Below are positions 6,649 to 16,027 of a stretch of DNA of 64,000 nt, one piece after another (within the stretch, counting starts at the first letter, position 1; each line of letters opens with the position of its first letter). Below the pieces are notes generated by a model, which did not search any database, was not told the origin of the DNA, and worked only from the letters and a program-made list of their open reading frames with translations. A program made the position numbers and the translations under genes. Source of the DNA: Tomitella gaofuii (GTDB lineage: Bacteria > Actinomycetota > Actinomycetes > Mycobacteriales > Mycobacteriaceae); NCBI RefSeq assembly GCF_014126825.1, contig NZ_CP059900.1, positions 1,116,001 to 1,180,000 of the forward strand, written 5' to 3'.

Positions 6649-9600
6649 ATGGGGTGGGGCGGAGGCTGGAGCAGCGGCCCGCCGAGCTGGTCGGAGATGG
6701 AGCGCGTGCTCTCCGGCCGCCCAGCGCCGGAATCGTCGCGGCGGGGCGCGGGTGAGCAGCCCGCGCGCAGGTCCGAGTTTCCCGGCGACGGCAACGACAG
6801 CCCCGCCTGGTCCCGCACACGCGCCCCGTACCTGCCACCGGACACGGCACGGCAGAGCACCCGCACCCCTTACGCCGAGCTGCACGCGCACTCCGCGTTC
6901 AGCTTCCTCGACGGGGCCAGCCCGCCGGAGGAACTCGTCGAGGAGGCGGCGCGTCTGGGGCTGGAGGCAGTGGCGCTCACCGACCACGACGGGCTCTACG
7001 GCGTCGTCCGTTTCGCCGAGGCCGCCGCCGAGCTGGGCGTGCGCACCGTCTTCGGAGCCGAGCTGGGCCTGGACGCGGCGGACGAACGTGCCGGGGCCGA
7101 CGGCGGACCGGATCCCGACGCCACCCACCTGCTGGTGCTCGCCCGCGGCCAGGAAGGCTACCGGCGCCTGTCCCGCGAGATCGCCGCCGCGCACCTGGCC
7201 GGCGGGCAGAAGGGGCGCCCGCACTTCGACCTCGACGCCCTCGCCGGCGCCGCGGGCGGGCACTGGCAGATACTCACCGGTTGCCGCAAAGGCCACGTGC
7301 GCAGGGCTCTCGCCTCCAGCCCCGACCCGGACACGGCGCTGGCCGCCGCCGACGCCGCGTTGGGCGGGCTGGCCGAGCGTTTCGGACGCGAACGCGTCAC
7401 CGTCGAACTCACCCGCAACGGCGGCCCGCGGGACGACGAATTGTGCGAGGCGCTCGCCACGCTGGCCCGCCGCCACCGCCTCGACACCGTCGCCACCACC
7501 GCCGCCCACGCCGCCGCACCCCGGCGCCGGCGCCTCGCGATGGCCATGTCCGCGGTCCGCGCGCGCCGCAGCCTGGACGACGCGGCCGGCTGGCTCCCCG
7601 CGGTGGGCGGCGCACACCTGCGCTCGGGCGACGAGATGGCCGTGCTGTTCGACCGCTACCCGGATGCGGTGGCCCGGGCGGCGGAGCTGGGGCGCGAGTG
7701 CGCCTTCGACCTGCGGCTCATCGCCCCCCGGCTGCCCCCGTTCGACGTGCCCGCAGGGCACACCGAAGCCACCTGGCTGCGCGAGCTGACCCTGCGCGGC
7801 GCCGCCCGCCGCTACGGCGGCCCCGCGCGCAACCCGGCGGCGTACCGGCAGATCGAACACGAACTGGCCGTGATCGAGCAGCTCGACTTCCCCGGATACT
7901 TCCTGGTGGTGCACGACATCGTCGACTTCTGCCGGCGCAGCGGCATCCTGTGCCAGGGGCGCGGCTCGGCGGCCAACTCCGCGGTGTGCTTCGCGCTGGG
8001 CATCACCTCGGTGGACGCGGTGAGCGCGGGGCTGCTGTTCGAGCGGTTCCTCTCGCCCGAGCGCGACGGCCCGCCCGACATCGACGTCGACATCGAATCC
8101 GACCGCCGCGAAGAGGCCATCCAATACGTCTACCGCAAGCACGGCCGCGACCACGCGGCCCAGGTGGCCAACGTCATCACCTACCGTCGGCGCTCGGCGG
8201 TACGCGACATGGCGCGGGCGCTCGGCTTCTCCCAGGGGCAGCAGGACGCGTGGAGCAAACAGGTGCGCGGATGGGGAAGGCTGTCGCAGGACCAGGGCCT
8301 GCGCGCCGATACCGACATCCCCGGCGCAGTGCTGGACCTGGCCGAACAGATCGAGGACTACCCCCGCCACCTGGGCATCCACTCCGGCGGCATGGTCATC
8401 TGCGACCGCCCCGTCGCCGACGTGTGCCCCGTCGAATGGGCGCGCATGGAAGGGCGCACCGTGCTGCAGTGGGACAAGGACGACTGCGCCGCGGTGGGCC
8501 TGGTCAAGTTCGACCTGCTGGGGCTCGGCATGCTCTCCGCGCTGCATTACGCCATCGACCTGGTGGCCGAGCACAAGGGCGTCCACGTGGACCTGGCGCA
8601 GCTGGACCTGGCGGAGGAGGCCGTCTACGCGATGCTCCGGCGGGCCGACTCGGTGGGCGTGTTCCAGGTGGAATCCCGGGCACAGATGGCCACGCTGCCC
8701 CGGCTCAAACCCCGCACCTTCTACGACCTGGTGGTGGAGGTGGCGCTCATCCGGCCCGGGCCCATCCAGGGCGGCTCCGTGCACCCGTATATACGGAGGC
8801 GTAACGGCGAGGAGGCGGTGACCTACGAGCATCCCGCCATGGAGAACGCGCTGGCCCGCACCCTCGGCATCCCCTTGTTCCAGGAGCAGCTCATGCAGCT
8901 GGCCGTGGACGTCGCCGGGTTCACCGCCGCCGAGGCCGACCAACTGCGCCGCGCCATGGGCTCCAAACGCTCGCCGGAGAAGATGGAGCGGCTGCGCGGA
9001 CGCTTCTACGAGGGCATGCGGCGGCTGCACGACATCACCGGCGACAAGGCCGATCGCATCTTCGAAAAGGTCTGCGCCTTCGCCGATTTCGGCTTTCCCG
9101 AGAGCCACTCGCAGTCGTTCGCGGCCATCGTCTACTACTCGGCCTGGTTCAAGCTGCACCACCCGGCCGCCTTCTGCGCCGCGCTGCTGCGGGCCCAGCC
9201 GATGGGCTTCTACTCGCCGCAGTCCCTCGTCGCCGACGCCCGTCGGCACGGCGTCGCGGTGCACGGGGTGGACATCAACGCGTCCGGCGTCGAGGCGGGG
9301 CTCGAGGACGCGGGGCGGGACGTGCGCCTGGGGCTCGGAGCCGTGCGCGGGCTGGGGGAGAACAAGGCCGAGGAGATCGTGGCGGCCCGGCCGGACGGCG
9401 GGTTCGCGTCGATGACCGACCTCACCGGGCGGGTGGAACTGTCCACGGCGCAGGTGGAGGCGCTGGCCACCGCGGGGGCGTTCGGGTGCCTGGGACTGGG
9501 GCGCCGCGACGCGCTGTGGTCGGCGGGCGCGGCCGCGGCGGAACGGCCCGGGCGGCTCCCCGGCTTGGGCACCGTGGCGGTGGCGCCCTCGCTGCCCGGC

Positions 9601-10014
9601 ATGAGCCGGCTCGAACTCGCCGCCTCCGACGTGTGGGCCACCGGCATCTCACCCGACAGCTACCCCACGGAGTTCATCCGCACGTGGCTGGACGAGCGCG
9701 GCGTGGTGCCGGCATCGGGGCTGCTCACGGTGCCCGACGGCGACCGGGTGCTGGTGGGCGGGGCCGTCACCCACCGCCAACGGCCCGCCACCGCGGGCGG
9801 CGTCACCTTCCTCAACCTCGAGGACGAGACCGGCATGGTCAACGTGGTCTGCTCGGCGGGGCTGTGGGCGCGGCACCGCCGGCTCGCCGTCACCGCGACG
9901 GCCCTGGTGGTGCGGGGCACGGTGCAGAACGCCTCCGGCGCGGTGACGGTGGTGGCCGACCGGCTCGAACCGCTGGACCTGCGGATCGCCGCGCGGTCAC
10001 GCGACTTCCGGTAG
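6649..10014 (+). CDS. dnaE2: Error-prone DNA polymerase DnaE2 (translesion synthesis)
   Basis: A 1121-aa C-family polymerase. It starts with the DnaE2-typical MGWGGG...WSEMERVLSGRP segment, then the PHP domain (LHAHSAFSFLDG from residue 78, TDHDGLYG), the polymerase core with PDIDVDIE near 478-485 carrying the catalytic aspartates, the helix-hairpin-helix region, and an OB fold (FLNLEDETGMVNVV) at the C-terminus. The ATG at 6649 is chosen over the upstream ATG-less extension because of the GGGAAGGGG ribosome binding site and homologous N-termini. DnaE2 acts with ImuA'/ImuB in SOS mutagenesis; those partners are not in this window. The LexA box upstream supports SOS induction. Confidence 0.95.
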   Translation: MGWGGGWSSGPPSWSEMERVLSGRPAPESSRRGAGEQPARRSEFPGDGNDSPAWSRTRAPYLPPDTARQSTRTPYAELHAHSAFSFLDGASPPEELVEEAARLGLEAVALTDHDGLYGVVRFAEAAAELGVRTVFGAELGLDAADERAGADGGPDPDATHLLVLARGQEGYRRLSREIAAAHLAGGQKGRPHFDLDALAGAAGGHWQILTGCRKGHVRRALASSPDPDTALAAADAALGGLAERFGRERVTVELTRNGGPRDDELCEALATLARRHRLDTVATTAAHAAAPRRRRLAMAMSAVRARRSLDDAAGWLPAVGGAHLRSGDEMAVLFDRYPDAVARAAELGRECAFDLRLIAPRLPPFDVPAGHTEATWLRELTLRGAARRYGGPARNPAAYRQIEHELAVIEQLDFPGYFLVVHDIVDFCRRSGILCQGRGSAANSAVCFALGITSVDAVSAGLLFERFLSPERDGPPDIDVDIESDRREEAIQYVYRKHGRDHAAQVANVITYRRRSAVRDMARALGFSQGQQDAWSKQVRGWGRLSQDQGLRADTDIPGAVLDLAEQIEDYPRHLGIHSGGMVICDRPVADVCPVEWARMEGRTVLQWDKDDCAAVGLVKFDLLGLGMLSALHYAIDLVAEHKGVHVDLAQLDLAEEAVYAMLRRADSVGVFQVESRAQMATLPRLKPRTFYDLVVEVALIRPGPIQGGSVHPYIRRRNGEEAVTYEHPAMENALARTLGIPLFQEQLMQLAVDVAGFTAAEADQLRRAMGSKRSPEKMERLRGRFYEGMRRLHDITGDKADRIFEKVCAFADFGFPESHSQSFAAIVYYSAWFKLHHPAAFCAALLRAQPMGFYSPQSLVADARRHGVAVHGVDINASGVEAGLEDAGRDVRLGLGAVRGLGENKAEEIVAARPDGGFASMTDLTGRVELSTAQVEALATAGAFGCLGLGRRDALWSAGAAAAERPGRLPGLGTVAVAPSLPGMSRLELAASDVWATGISPDSYPTEFIRTWLDERGVVPASGLLTVPDGDRVLVGGAVTHRQRPATAGGVTFLNLEDETGMVNVVCSAGLWARHRRLAVTATALVVRGTVQNASGAVTVVADRLEPLDLRIAARSRDFR

Positions 10015-10041
10015 GGGTGCGGGGACAGTCTTGCGCATTCC

Positions 10042-10106
10042 GAGCGCCGTTTCCACCGGATCGGCCGGGAACAGGCGCTCGGGCGGTGCAGGAGGCGCTC
10101 GGACCG
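10042..10106. repeat. 65-bp intergenic hairpin repeat, copy B
   Basis: It consists of a 39-nt imperfect palindrome (GAGCGCCGTTTCC ... GGGAACAGGCGCTC), a GGGCGGTGCAGG spacer and a third GGCGCTCGGACCG arm. It lies 28 bp after the dnaE2 stop and before the convergent lipase gene, so a bidirectional terminator role is plausible. Only about five of 65 positions differ from copy C. Confidence 0.8.
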
Positions 10107-10133
10107 TGCCAGGCCGGTTGCGGCGCCCGCCCG

Positions 10134-11141
10134 TCAGTGCACCCAGGGGGCGAACGGCGCCTGGTAGAAGCACGGCACCGGCTGCGCGTGCGCGGGGTCG
10201 AGGGCGTTGAGGACGAACAGCCACGACCGCTCGTTGTAGAGGGTGGAGATGTGCTCCGAGTGGTCCGCGGCGCACGCGTCCTGCAACAGGATGTTCGTGA
10301 CATCACCGCCGCGGTAGAACTGCTGGTCATACGGGGTCACCACCTCGTCGTACCGGGTGATGATGCTGTAGACGTGCACCCCGTCGATGCCCGTGGGCCG
10401 CCCGGACGGGTACACCTGCCGCATCAGCGGCGAGCCCACCGCCTGCTGGGTGAGTGCGGGTGTCGCCTGCGCCAGGCTGCCGTACACCGCCGGGCCCAGC
10501 AGCGGGATCAGCGACCGCAGATACACCACCTCGCTCATCGTCGTGCCAGTGGACGGCGAGATCCCCACCTTGGTGTGCACCTTCGCGGCGCCGCCGAGTT
10601 GCGTGAGGTAGTAGTCCGGCAGGATGCCGCCGCCCTGCGAATGCCCCACCAGGTCCACCTGCTCGGCGCCGGTGGCGGCCAGTACGCGGTCGACGGTGTC
10701 CGACAACGTCCGCGCCGAGGTCGGGATGTCGGCCAGCCCCTGGATCGGGATCTCCGAAATCCACTCGGGGTTGCCGTAATTGAAGGTGAACACGCAGTAG
10801 CCCGCGTTCTTCAGCAGCGGCGCGCCCGCCTGCCACGCGAGCGCCTGATTGGTGCCGGTGGGATTGACCAGCACCACGGGGTGGGGATGCGCGGCGGACG
10901 GGCGGCAGTTCCAGTCGTTCGCACCTGGCGGCGGGGTCTCGGGGAAGACGCCGGCGCGCACGCCGGCCGAGATGTCGAACGGCACCGGCAGCGGGCCATC
11001 CGTCGGGCTCTGCGCCGCGGCGGGGGAGGCGGTGCCGAGTGACAGCGCCAGTACCAGCGTCAAGGCCAGGGACAGCGCCAGGCCGAAGGCCAGGGCCGCT
11101 CTCGTGCCGGCCGCCCGTGCCGTCAACCGTGCTTGCGCCAT
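10134..11141 (-). CDS. Secreted lipase (class 2 alpha/beta lipase)
   Basis: The 335-aa protein has a long Ala/Leu-rich signal peptide ending AAAQS (about residue 44). The mature enzyme has the nucleophile motif GHSQGG (Ser near 166), preceded by strands typical of EstB/LipA-like triacylglycerol lipases (VVLVNPTGTN, VFTFNYGNPEW). Cysteines in NWNCRPS, AGYCVF, DACAAD and VPCFY could form disulfides after export. The ATG at 11141 has a GGGGAG ribosome binding site. The longer frame to 11393 has no start support. The gene is bracketed by two near-identical 65-bp hairpin repeats. Confidence 0.85.
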   Translation of the reverse strand: MAQARLTARAAGTRAALAFGLALSLALTLVLALSLGTASPAAAQSPTDGPLPVPFDISAGVRAGVFPETPPPGANDWNCRPSAAHPHPVVLVNPTGTNQALAWQAGAPLLKNAGYCVFTFNYGNPEWISEIPIQGLADIPTSARTLSDTVDRVLAATGAEQVDLVGHSQGGGILPDYYLTQLGGAAKVHTKVGISPSTGTTMSEVVYLRSLIPLLGPAVYGSLAQATPALTQQAVGSPLMRQVYPSGRPTGIDGVHVYSIITRYDEVVTPYDQQFYRGGDVTNILLQDACAADHSEHISTLYNERSWLFVLNALDPAHAQPVPCFYQAPFAPWVH

Positions 11142-11252
11142 GTGCTGCTCCCCGCCCCTCGATAGCTGTATCCCGGAGTCTCGCAGACGGGTGTCCATTG
11201 CGCGTGCGTTTCGGGGAGAGCACTGCGGTCCGGGGCGCCTTCTGTTGATATC

Positions 11253-11317
11253 GAGCACCGTTTCCACCGGGCCGGCCGGGAACAGGCGCTCGGGCGGTGC
11301 AGGAAGTGCTCGGACCG
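11253..11317. repeat. 65-bp intergenic hairpin repeat, copy C
   Basis: Same architecture and length as copy B. It begins GAGCACCGTTTCC and ends AAGTGCTCGGACCG. It lies 42 bp beyond the stop of the GAF-domain regulator (minus strand) and upstream of the lipase start. Confidence 0.8.
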
Positions 11318-11358
11318 GGCGGGCCGGACCCTCCGAGGGCCGGGCGCCGGCCCCGACG

Positions 11359-12639
11359 TCAGTACCGCGACCCCGCCAGCGCCCCGCGCACACCGGGGCA
11401 GGCCACGCGCTGCACGAACGGCGAGTCCGCCGCCCGCCCCGCCCCGGCCGGATCCAGCGTGAGCTCCACGGAGTCGGCCAGCCGGTAGGGCCTGCTCAGC
11501 ACGATGCCGCCGAGCACCCGCCGCAATCGCGAGACTTCCGCGCGCACGGTGACGAGGTGCTCGGCGTCGCCGAAGAGATCGCGGCTCAACTGTGCGGCGC
11601 CCATGCCGTCCGGCCTGCGGGCGTAGAGCAGCAGAAGGATTTCGGCGTGCCGCGCGGTGAGCACCGCGGCACCGGCATCGGCCCGGCCGCCGCCGGAGAC
11701 CGTGGGCTCGGCCGTGAGAGTCACCGTGAGGGCGATCCGCGCGGAACTCCCCGTCGGGCGGATCAGCCAGCCGCCCGCCACCTGCTCGGCCCCGCACATT
11801 CCCATGCCCGGCACCTGCATCGGCTTGTCGGGGTGGGGGACCGGCACCCTTCCGCCGATGACGACGCCGTCCGACTGCGCTACCCAGCCTTCCGTGTCTA
11901 CCAGCAAGGCGGGCCCGGACCTGCCGGCGAGCGCGGCGGCGGCCGACGACCGCAGCTGCTCCAGCCGCTGCTCGTGGTGGCGCCACAGCTGGGACTCGGC
12001 CATGCGCACCGCCGTCTCCACCAGTGCCACCACGGTGGGATGCAGTGTCATCGCGGGGCCGGACACGTCGACCACCCCCAGCAGCCGGCCGGTGCGCGGG
12101 TCGTGGATGGGGGAGGCGGTGCAGTACCAGGGGTGCTGGGACTGCTCGAAGTGCTCGGCGGAGAACAACTGCACGGGTGCGGCCTCGGTGAGGGCGGTGC
12201 CGATGGCGTTGGTGCCCACCCGCTGCTCGGTCCATTCGGCGCCCTCGGCGAAGCCCAGCCGGTCGGCGTGCCGGCGCACCGTGGCCGAGCCTGAGCGCCA
12301 GAGGATCACGCCGTCCGCGTCGGCCACCACCAGCAGCATGTGCGACGCGTCCGCGATGGCCTCGATCACCTGGCGCAGCTCGCCGATGACGTACCGCAAC
12401 GCGCTGGCGCCCCGCCGCCTTTCGAGCTCGGACGGGTCGGCCAGTAGTCGGTGTGCGGCGGAGTCGGCGGTGCGGCCGGCCTCGAGCATCCTCGACCAGG
12501 AGCGGGCGACGACGGCGCGCGGCGCGTCGGAGGGAGCCGCCCCGCTGAGGACGGCGTCATGCACCCGGGCCAGCCGGTGCGCGTACCGGGGCAGGTCGGT
12601 GCCGGGCTGCACCGCGCTGAAACCGCCCATGCCCATCAT
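11359..12639 (-). CDS. GAF-domain transcriptional regulator (AcoR-like N-terminus), probable regulator of the adjacent monooxygenase
   Basis: About 426 aa. A GAF sensor domain spans roughly 75-220 (LVVADADGVILWRSG, RVGTNAIGTAL, QHPWYCTASPIHDPRTGRLLGVVDVSG, as in AcoR-type activators). It lacks the sigma54 AAA domain; the C-terminus has a winged-helix-like segment (TARHAEILLLLYARRPDGMGAAQLSRDLFG ... VRAEVSRLRRVLG, here cited as two motifs). The GAF pocket probably senses a small metabolite. It is divergent from the FAD monooxygenase, the usual arrangement for a local regulator. The start is uncertain: ATG at 12639 or 12636, or a TTG at 12684. Confidence 0.75.
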   Translation of the reverse strand: MMGMGGFSAVQPGTDLPRYAHRLARVHDAVLSGAAPSDAPRAVVARSWSRMLEAGRTADSAAHRLLADPSELERRRGASALRYVIGELRQVIEAIADASHMLLVVADADGVILWRSGSATVRRHADRLGFAEGAEWTEQRVGTNAIGTALTEAAPVQLFSAEHFEQSQHPWYCTASPIHDPRTGRLLGVVDVSGPAMTLHPTVVALVETAVRMAESQLWRHHEQRLEQLRSSAAAALAGRSGPALLVDTEGWVAQSDGVVIGGRVPVPHPDKPMQVPGMGMCGAEQVAGGWLIRPTGSSARIALTVTLTAEPTVSGGGRADAGAAVLTARHAEILLLLYARRPDGMGAAQLSRDLFGDAEHLVTVRAEVSRLRRVLGGIVLSRPYRLADSVELTLDPAGAGRAADSPFVQRVACPGVRGALAGSRY

Positions 12640-12830
12640 CCCGTCGCCGCGCCGAGCCTGCACAAGAGAAGCCTGTGCCTGCAAACCCCGTGTCCTGGAC
12701 CACAGTCATATGCGATTGTCCGGCGCGGGGCGATCCTCGTGCAACCCCGTGCAACCGTTGCCGCGACGCAGCCGTCGGAGTGTGCTGTGGGTCACAGAAG
12801 ATCACCGCCCGCGACCCGAAGGGGACGATC
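12640..12830. promoter_or_regulatory. Divergent promoter region of regulator and monooxygenase
   Basis: This 191-bp region must drive both genes. It has a direct repeat GTGCAACC (near 12748 and 12758) and the half-palindrome TGTGGGTCACA near 12784, which could serve as operators. No promoter hexamers stand out clearly. Confidence 0.35.
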
Positions 12831-14696
12831 ATGACCGAGATGCTCACCCGGCCGGAACACCAGCTTCAGCCCACCGCGCCGGCCACCCCGCAGCAGCGCG
12901 TCGACGCCTGGCTCGCCGCGTTCGAGGCGGCGCTCGCGGAGCGGGACATCGCACGCGCCGCCGGCATGTTCGCCGTCGACGGCCACTGGCGCGACCTCGT
13001 CGCCTTCACCTGGAACCTCAAGACCGTCGAGGGCCGCGGGCAGATCGCCGACATGCTCACCGCCCGCCTGGACGGCACGGACCCGTCGGGGCTGCGCACC
13101 TTCGAGTCGCCGGAGGCCGCCGACGGCGTGCTCACCGCGTGGATCACCTTCGAGACGGCCACCGGTCGGTGCGAGGGGCACCTGCGGCTGCGGATGGACG
13201 ACGCCGATGGCGCCGACGGCACCACCGACCAGGCGTGGACCCTGCTCACGACCCTGCAGGAGCTCAAGGGCCACGAGGAGAGCCAGGGCGCCGACCGCCC
13301 GATGGGGGCCAAGCATGGCGCCGACAAGCGCCGGCTGAGCTGGGCGGAGGAGAAGGAGATCGAGGAGCGCGACCTGGGCTACGCGGTCCAGCCGTACGTG
13401 CTCATCGTCGGCGGCGGACAGGGCGGCATCGCACTGGGCGCCCGCATGCGCCAGCTGGGGGTTCCGGCGATCGTCATCGACTCGCACGCGCGCCCCGGCG
13501 ACCAGTGGCGCGGCCGCTACAAGTCGCTGTGCCTGCACGACCCGGTCTGGTACGACCACCTGCCGTACCTGCCGTTCCCGTCGAACTGGCCGGTGTTCGC
13601 CCCCAAGGACAAGATCGGCGACTGGCTGGAGATGTACACCAAGGTCATGGAGGTGCCGTACTGGTGCTCCACCACCGCCACGTCGGCGCGCTACGACGAC
13701 GAGGCCGGCGAGTGGGTGGTGCACGTGGAGCGCGACGGCCGGCCGCTGACCCTGCGCCCGAAGCACCTGGTGATGGCGACGGGCATGTCCGGCAAGCCCA
13801 ACGTTCCGCAGTTCCCGGGGGCCGAGCGGTTCCGCGGCGACCAGCACCACTCGTCCCGGCATCCGGGGCCCGACCAGTACGCCGGCAAGCGGGTCGTCGT
13901 GATCGGCGCCAACAACTCGGCGCACGACATCTGCGGGGCGCTGTGGGAGAACGACGTGGACGTGACGATGGTGCAGCGCTCGTCCACGCACATCGTCAAG
14001 TCGGATTCGCTGATGGAGCTGGGGCTGGGCGACCTGTACTCGGAGCGCGCGGTGGCGGCGGGCATGACCACGCACAAGGCCGACCTCACCTTCGCGTCGA
14101 TGCCGTACCACATCATGCACGAGTTCCAGATCCCCGTGTACGACAAGATCCGCGAGCGCGACGCCGACTTCTACGCGCGGCTGGAGAAGGCCGGCTTCGC
14201 GCACGACTGGGGCGACGACGGCTCCGGGCTGTTCATGAAGTACCTGCGCCGCGGGTCCGGGTACTACATCGACGTCGGCGCCGCCGAGCTGGTGGCGAGC
14301 GGCGACATCAAGCTGGCCCGCGGCGGCGTCCGCGAGATCACCGAGGACTCGGTGATCCTCGACGACGGCACCGAGCTGCCCGCGGACGTCATCGTCTACG
14401 CCACCGGGTACGGCTCGATGAACGGGTGGGTGGCCGACCTCATCGACCAGGCCACCGCCGACAAGGTCGGCAAGGTGTGGGGCCTCGGTTCGGACACCAC
14501 CAAGGACCCGGGCCCATGGGAGGGCGAGCAGCGCAACATGTGGAAGCCGACCCAGCAGGAGAACCTGTGGTTCCACGGCGGCAACCTGCACCAGTCACGC
14601 CACTACTCGCTGTACCTGGCCCTGCAGCTCAAGGCGCGCTACGAGGGGATCGACACGCCCGTCTACGGGCTGCAGGAGGTGCACCACCTGAGCTGA
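12831..14696 (+). CDS. FAD/NAD(P)H-dependent monooxygenase with N-terminal NTF2-like domain
   Basis: The 621-aa protein starts with an NTF2/SnoaL-like domain (about 20-130, FEAALAERDIARAAGMFAVDGHWRDLVAFTW). A flavin monooxygenase of the Baeyer-Villiger/FMO superfamily follows: FAD Rossmann motif GGGQGG near 195, NADPH Rossmann motif GANNSA near 359, and the conserved YATGYGS near the end. It should oxygenate an organic substrate using NADPH and O2. The ATG at 12831 is favoured over an upstream frame start. The GAF regulator next door suggests substrate induction. The pair resembles monooxygenase/AcoR-type units of alcohol or ketone catabolism; the exact substrate is not inferable. Confidence 0.85.
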   Translation: MTEMLTRPEHQLQPTAPATPQQRVDAWLAAFEAALAERDIARAAGMFAVDGHWRDLVAFTWNLKTVEGRGQIADMLTARLDGTDPSGLRTFESPEAADGVLTAWITFETATGRCEGHLRLRMDDADGADGTTDQAWTLLTTLQELKGHEESQGADRPMGAKHGADKRRLSWAEEKEIEERDLGYAVQPYVLIVGGGQGGIALGARMRQLGVPAIVIDSHARPGDQWRGRYKSLCLHDPVWYDHLPYLPFPSNWPVFAPKDKIGDWLEMYTKVMEVPYWCSTTATSARYDDEAGEWVVHVERDGRPLTLRPKHLVMATGMSGKPNVPQFPGAERFRGDQHHSSRHPGPDQYAGKRVVVIGANNSAHDICGALWENDVDVTMVQRSSTHIVKSDSLMELGLGDLYSERAVAAGMTTHKADLTFASMPYHIMHEFQIPVYDKIRERDADFYARLEKAGFAHDWGDDGSGLFMKYLRRGSGYYIDVGAAELVASGDIKLARGGVREITEDSVILDDGTELPADVIVYATGYGSMNGWVADLIDQATADKVGKVWGLGSDTTKDPGPWEGEQRNMWKPTQQENLWFHGGNLHQSRHYSLYLALQLKARYEGIDTPVYGLQEVHHLS

Positions 14697-14741
14697 CCGG
14701 CGCCGAGCATCCCCCTCCGAACCGGGCAGACCCGCAAAGCC

Positions 14742-14806
14742 GAGCACCGGTTCCCGCGAGATCCGCGGGAACCGGTGCTCGGGTGTTGTCGGAGGTGCTC
14801 GGACCG
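14742..14806. repeat. 65-bp intergenic hairpin repeat, copy D (perfect 17-bp stem)
   Basis: Positions 14742-14780 form a perfect inverted repeat of two 17-nt arms (GAGCACCGGTTCCCGCG and complement) around AGATC. A spacer and GGTGCTCGGACCG follow. It lies between the convergent monooxygenase and ABC permease genes, a position suited to bidirectional termination. Confidence 0.85.
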
Positions 14807-14827
14807 AGGGGCAGCGCGCCCCGGCCG

Positions 14828-16027
14828 CTACCGCCCCAGCGCCTCCTTCCAGCCCACCACCTTGCCGATGCGCAGGATCGAGCGCTGGTAGATCTTGGCG
14901 GCCACCACCGACAGCGCGCCGATGACGACGAGCATGATCGCGATGGTGCCGACGATCTGGCCGGGCCCGGTCACCCCGGCGGCGATGCGCAGCGGCATGA
15001 GGATCGCGGAGAACGGCGGTATCCAGCTGAGCACCGTGCCCGCCGTGCTGTCCGGATTGTCGACGGTGGAGAACGCGACGATGAACATGGCGACGATGAG
15101 GATCATCAGCGGCATCGCCGTGGAATTGACGTCTTCCTGGCGCGAGACCATCGACCCGGCTGCCGCGTACAGCACCGCGAACAGCGCGTACCCCAGGATG
15201 AACCAGCCGAGCGTGGCCAGCAGCGTGGCCACCGCGGTGCCGGTCACCGTCAGCACCCCGGTGGCGAGGCCCGTGGCGACGCCGGCCACCCCGTAGGCGG
15301 TGAGCTGCATCAGACCGACGGCGCCGATGCCGATGATCTTTCCCCACAGCAGGTGCAGCGGCCGCACGGTCGACAGCAGCAGTTCGACGACGCGGCTGGA
15401 CTTCTCCTCGACCACGCCCATCGCCACGAACATGCCGAAGGTGAGGATCTGCATGTACAGCAGCACCACGGCGGCGATGGACATGGCGATGCGCTGGCCC
15501 TTCTCCGGGTCGGGCGGGTCGAGCGCGTCGACGTGCACGGTGGCGGCGGACACCGCCTGGTCCACCGCGGCCACGTCCACCCCTTGGGCGGCCATGGCCT
15601 GCTGTCGGGCCGCCGAGCTCACGGCGGCCGAGATGACCGTGTGCAGGTCGGTGCTCAGCTCGGACTCCGTGATCGCCGTGACCGAGCCGTCGGCTGCGGG
15701 CAGCAGGGCGGCGTCCACGTCGCCGTCGGACACGGCGGTGCGGGCGGCCTGCTCGTCCGGCAGCCCGCGCACGTCGATCGTCATGGCCATCGCCTGGCCG
15801 GTCGACTCCAACGGCTGGGCCAGGGACTGATCGCCCACGATCCCCACCGTCGCGTCGTTCCCGTCGTCGCCGCCCCCGGAGAACACGGAGTAGGCGATGA
15901 TTCCGCCGATGATGGCGATGAGGATGATGATGTTGCTGATCAGGAAGCTCTTCTTCCGGATCTGCGTGGTGAACTCGCGGCGGGCCACCAGGCCGACGGC
16001 GCGCGTGGGGGAGATGGTGGTCTTCAT
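14828..16027 (-). CDS. ABC-2 type exporter permease (NatB/YhaP-like)
   Basis: 399 aa. The N-terminal basic segment and first transmembrane helix (FLISNIIILIAIIGGIIAYSV) precede a large extracytoplasmic region (about 50-190). A cluster of five further helices follows, with the NatB-typical motif VVEEKSSRVVELLLS between them. It forms the membrane channel partner of the ATPase encoded just upstream; the start ATG overlaps the ATPase stop (ATGA), so the two are translationally coupled. The exported substrate is unknown; NatAB relatives export sodium or small amphiphiles. Confidence 0.88.
   Translation of the reverse strand: MKTTISPTRAVGLVARREFTTQIRKKSFLISNIIILIAIIGGIIAYSVFSGGGDDGNDATVGIVGDQSLAQPLESTGQAMAMTIDVRGLPDEQAARTAVSDGDVDAALLPAADGSVTAITESELSTDLHTVISAAVSSAARQQAMAAQGVDVAAVDQAVSAATVHVDALDPPDPEKGQRIAMSIAAVVLLYMQILTFGMFVAMGVVEEKSSRVVELLLSTVRPLHLLWGKIIGIGAVGLMQLTAYGVAGVATGLATGVLTVTGTAVATLLATLGWFILGYALFAVLYAAAGSMVSRQEDVNSTAMPLMILIVAMFIVAFSTVDNPDSTAGTVLSWIPPFSAILMPLRIAAGVTGPGQIVGTIAIMLVVIGALSVVAAKIYQRSILRIGKVVGWKEALGR

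Noticed and set aside
6628-9264. 878-codon minus-strand open frame
   Set aside because: Antisense shadow of dnaE2, explained by third-position GC bias.
10042-11317. Transposon or lateral-transfer cassette carrying the lipase gene, with copies B and C as ends
   Set aside because: Copies B and C are in direct orientation and a third copy (D) lies elsewhere between convergent genes. There is no target duplication or recombinase, so intergenic repeats are the simpler explanation.
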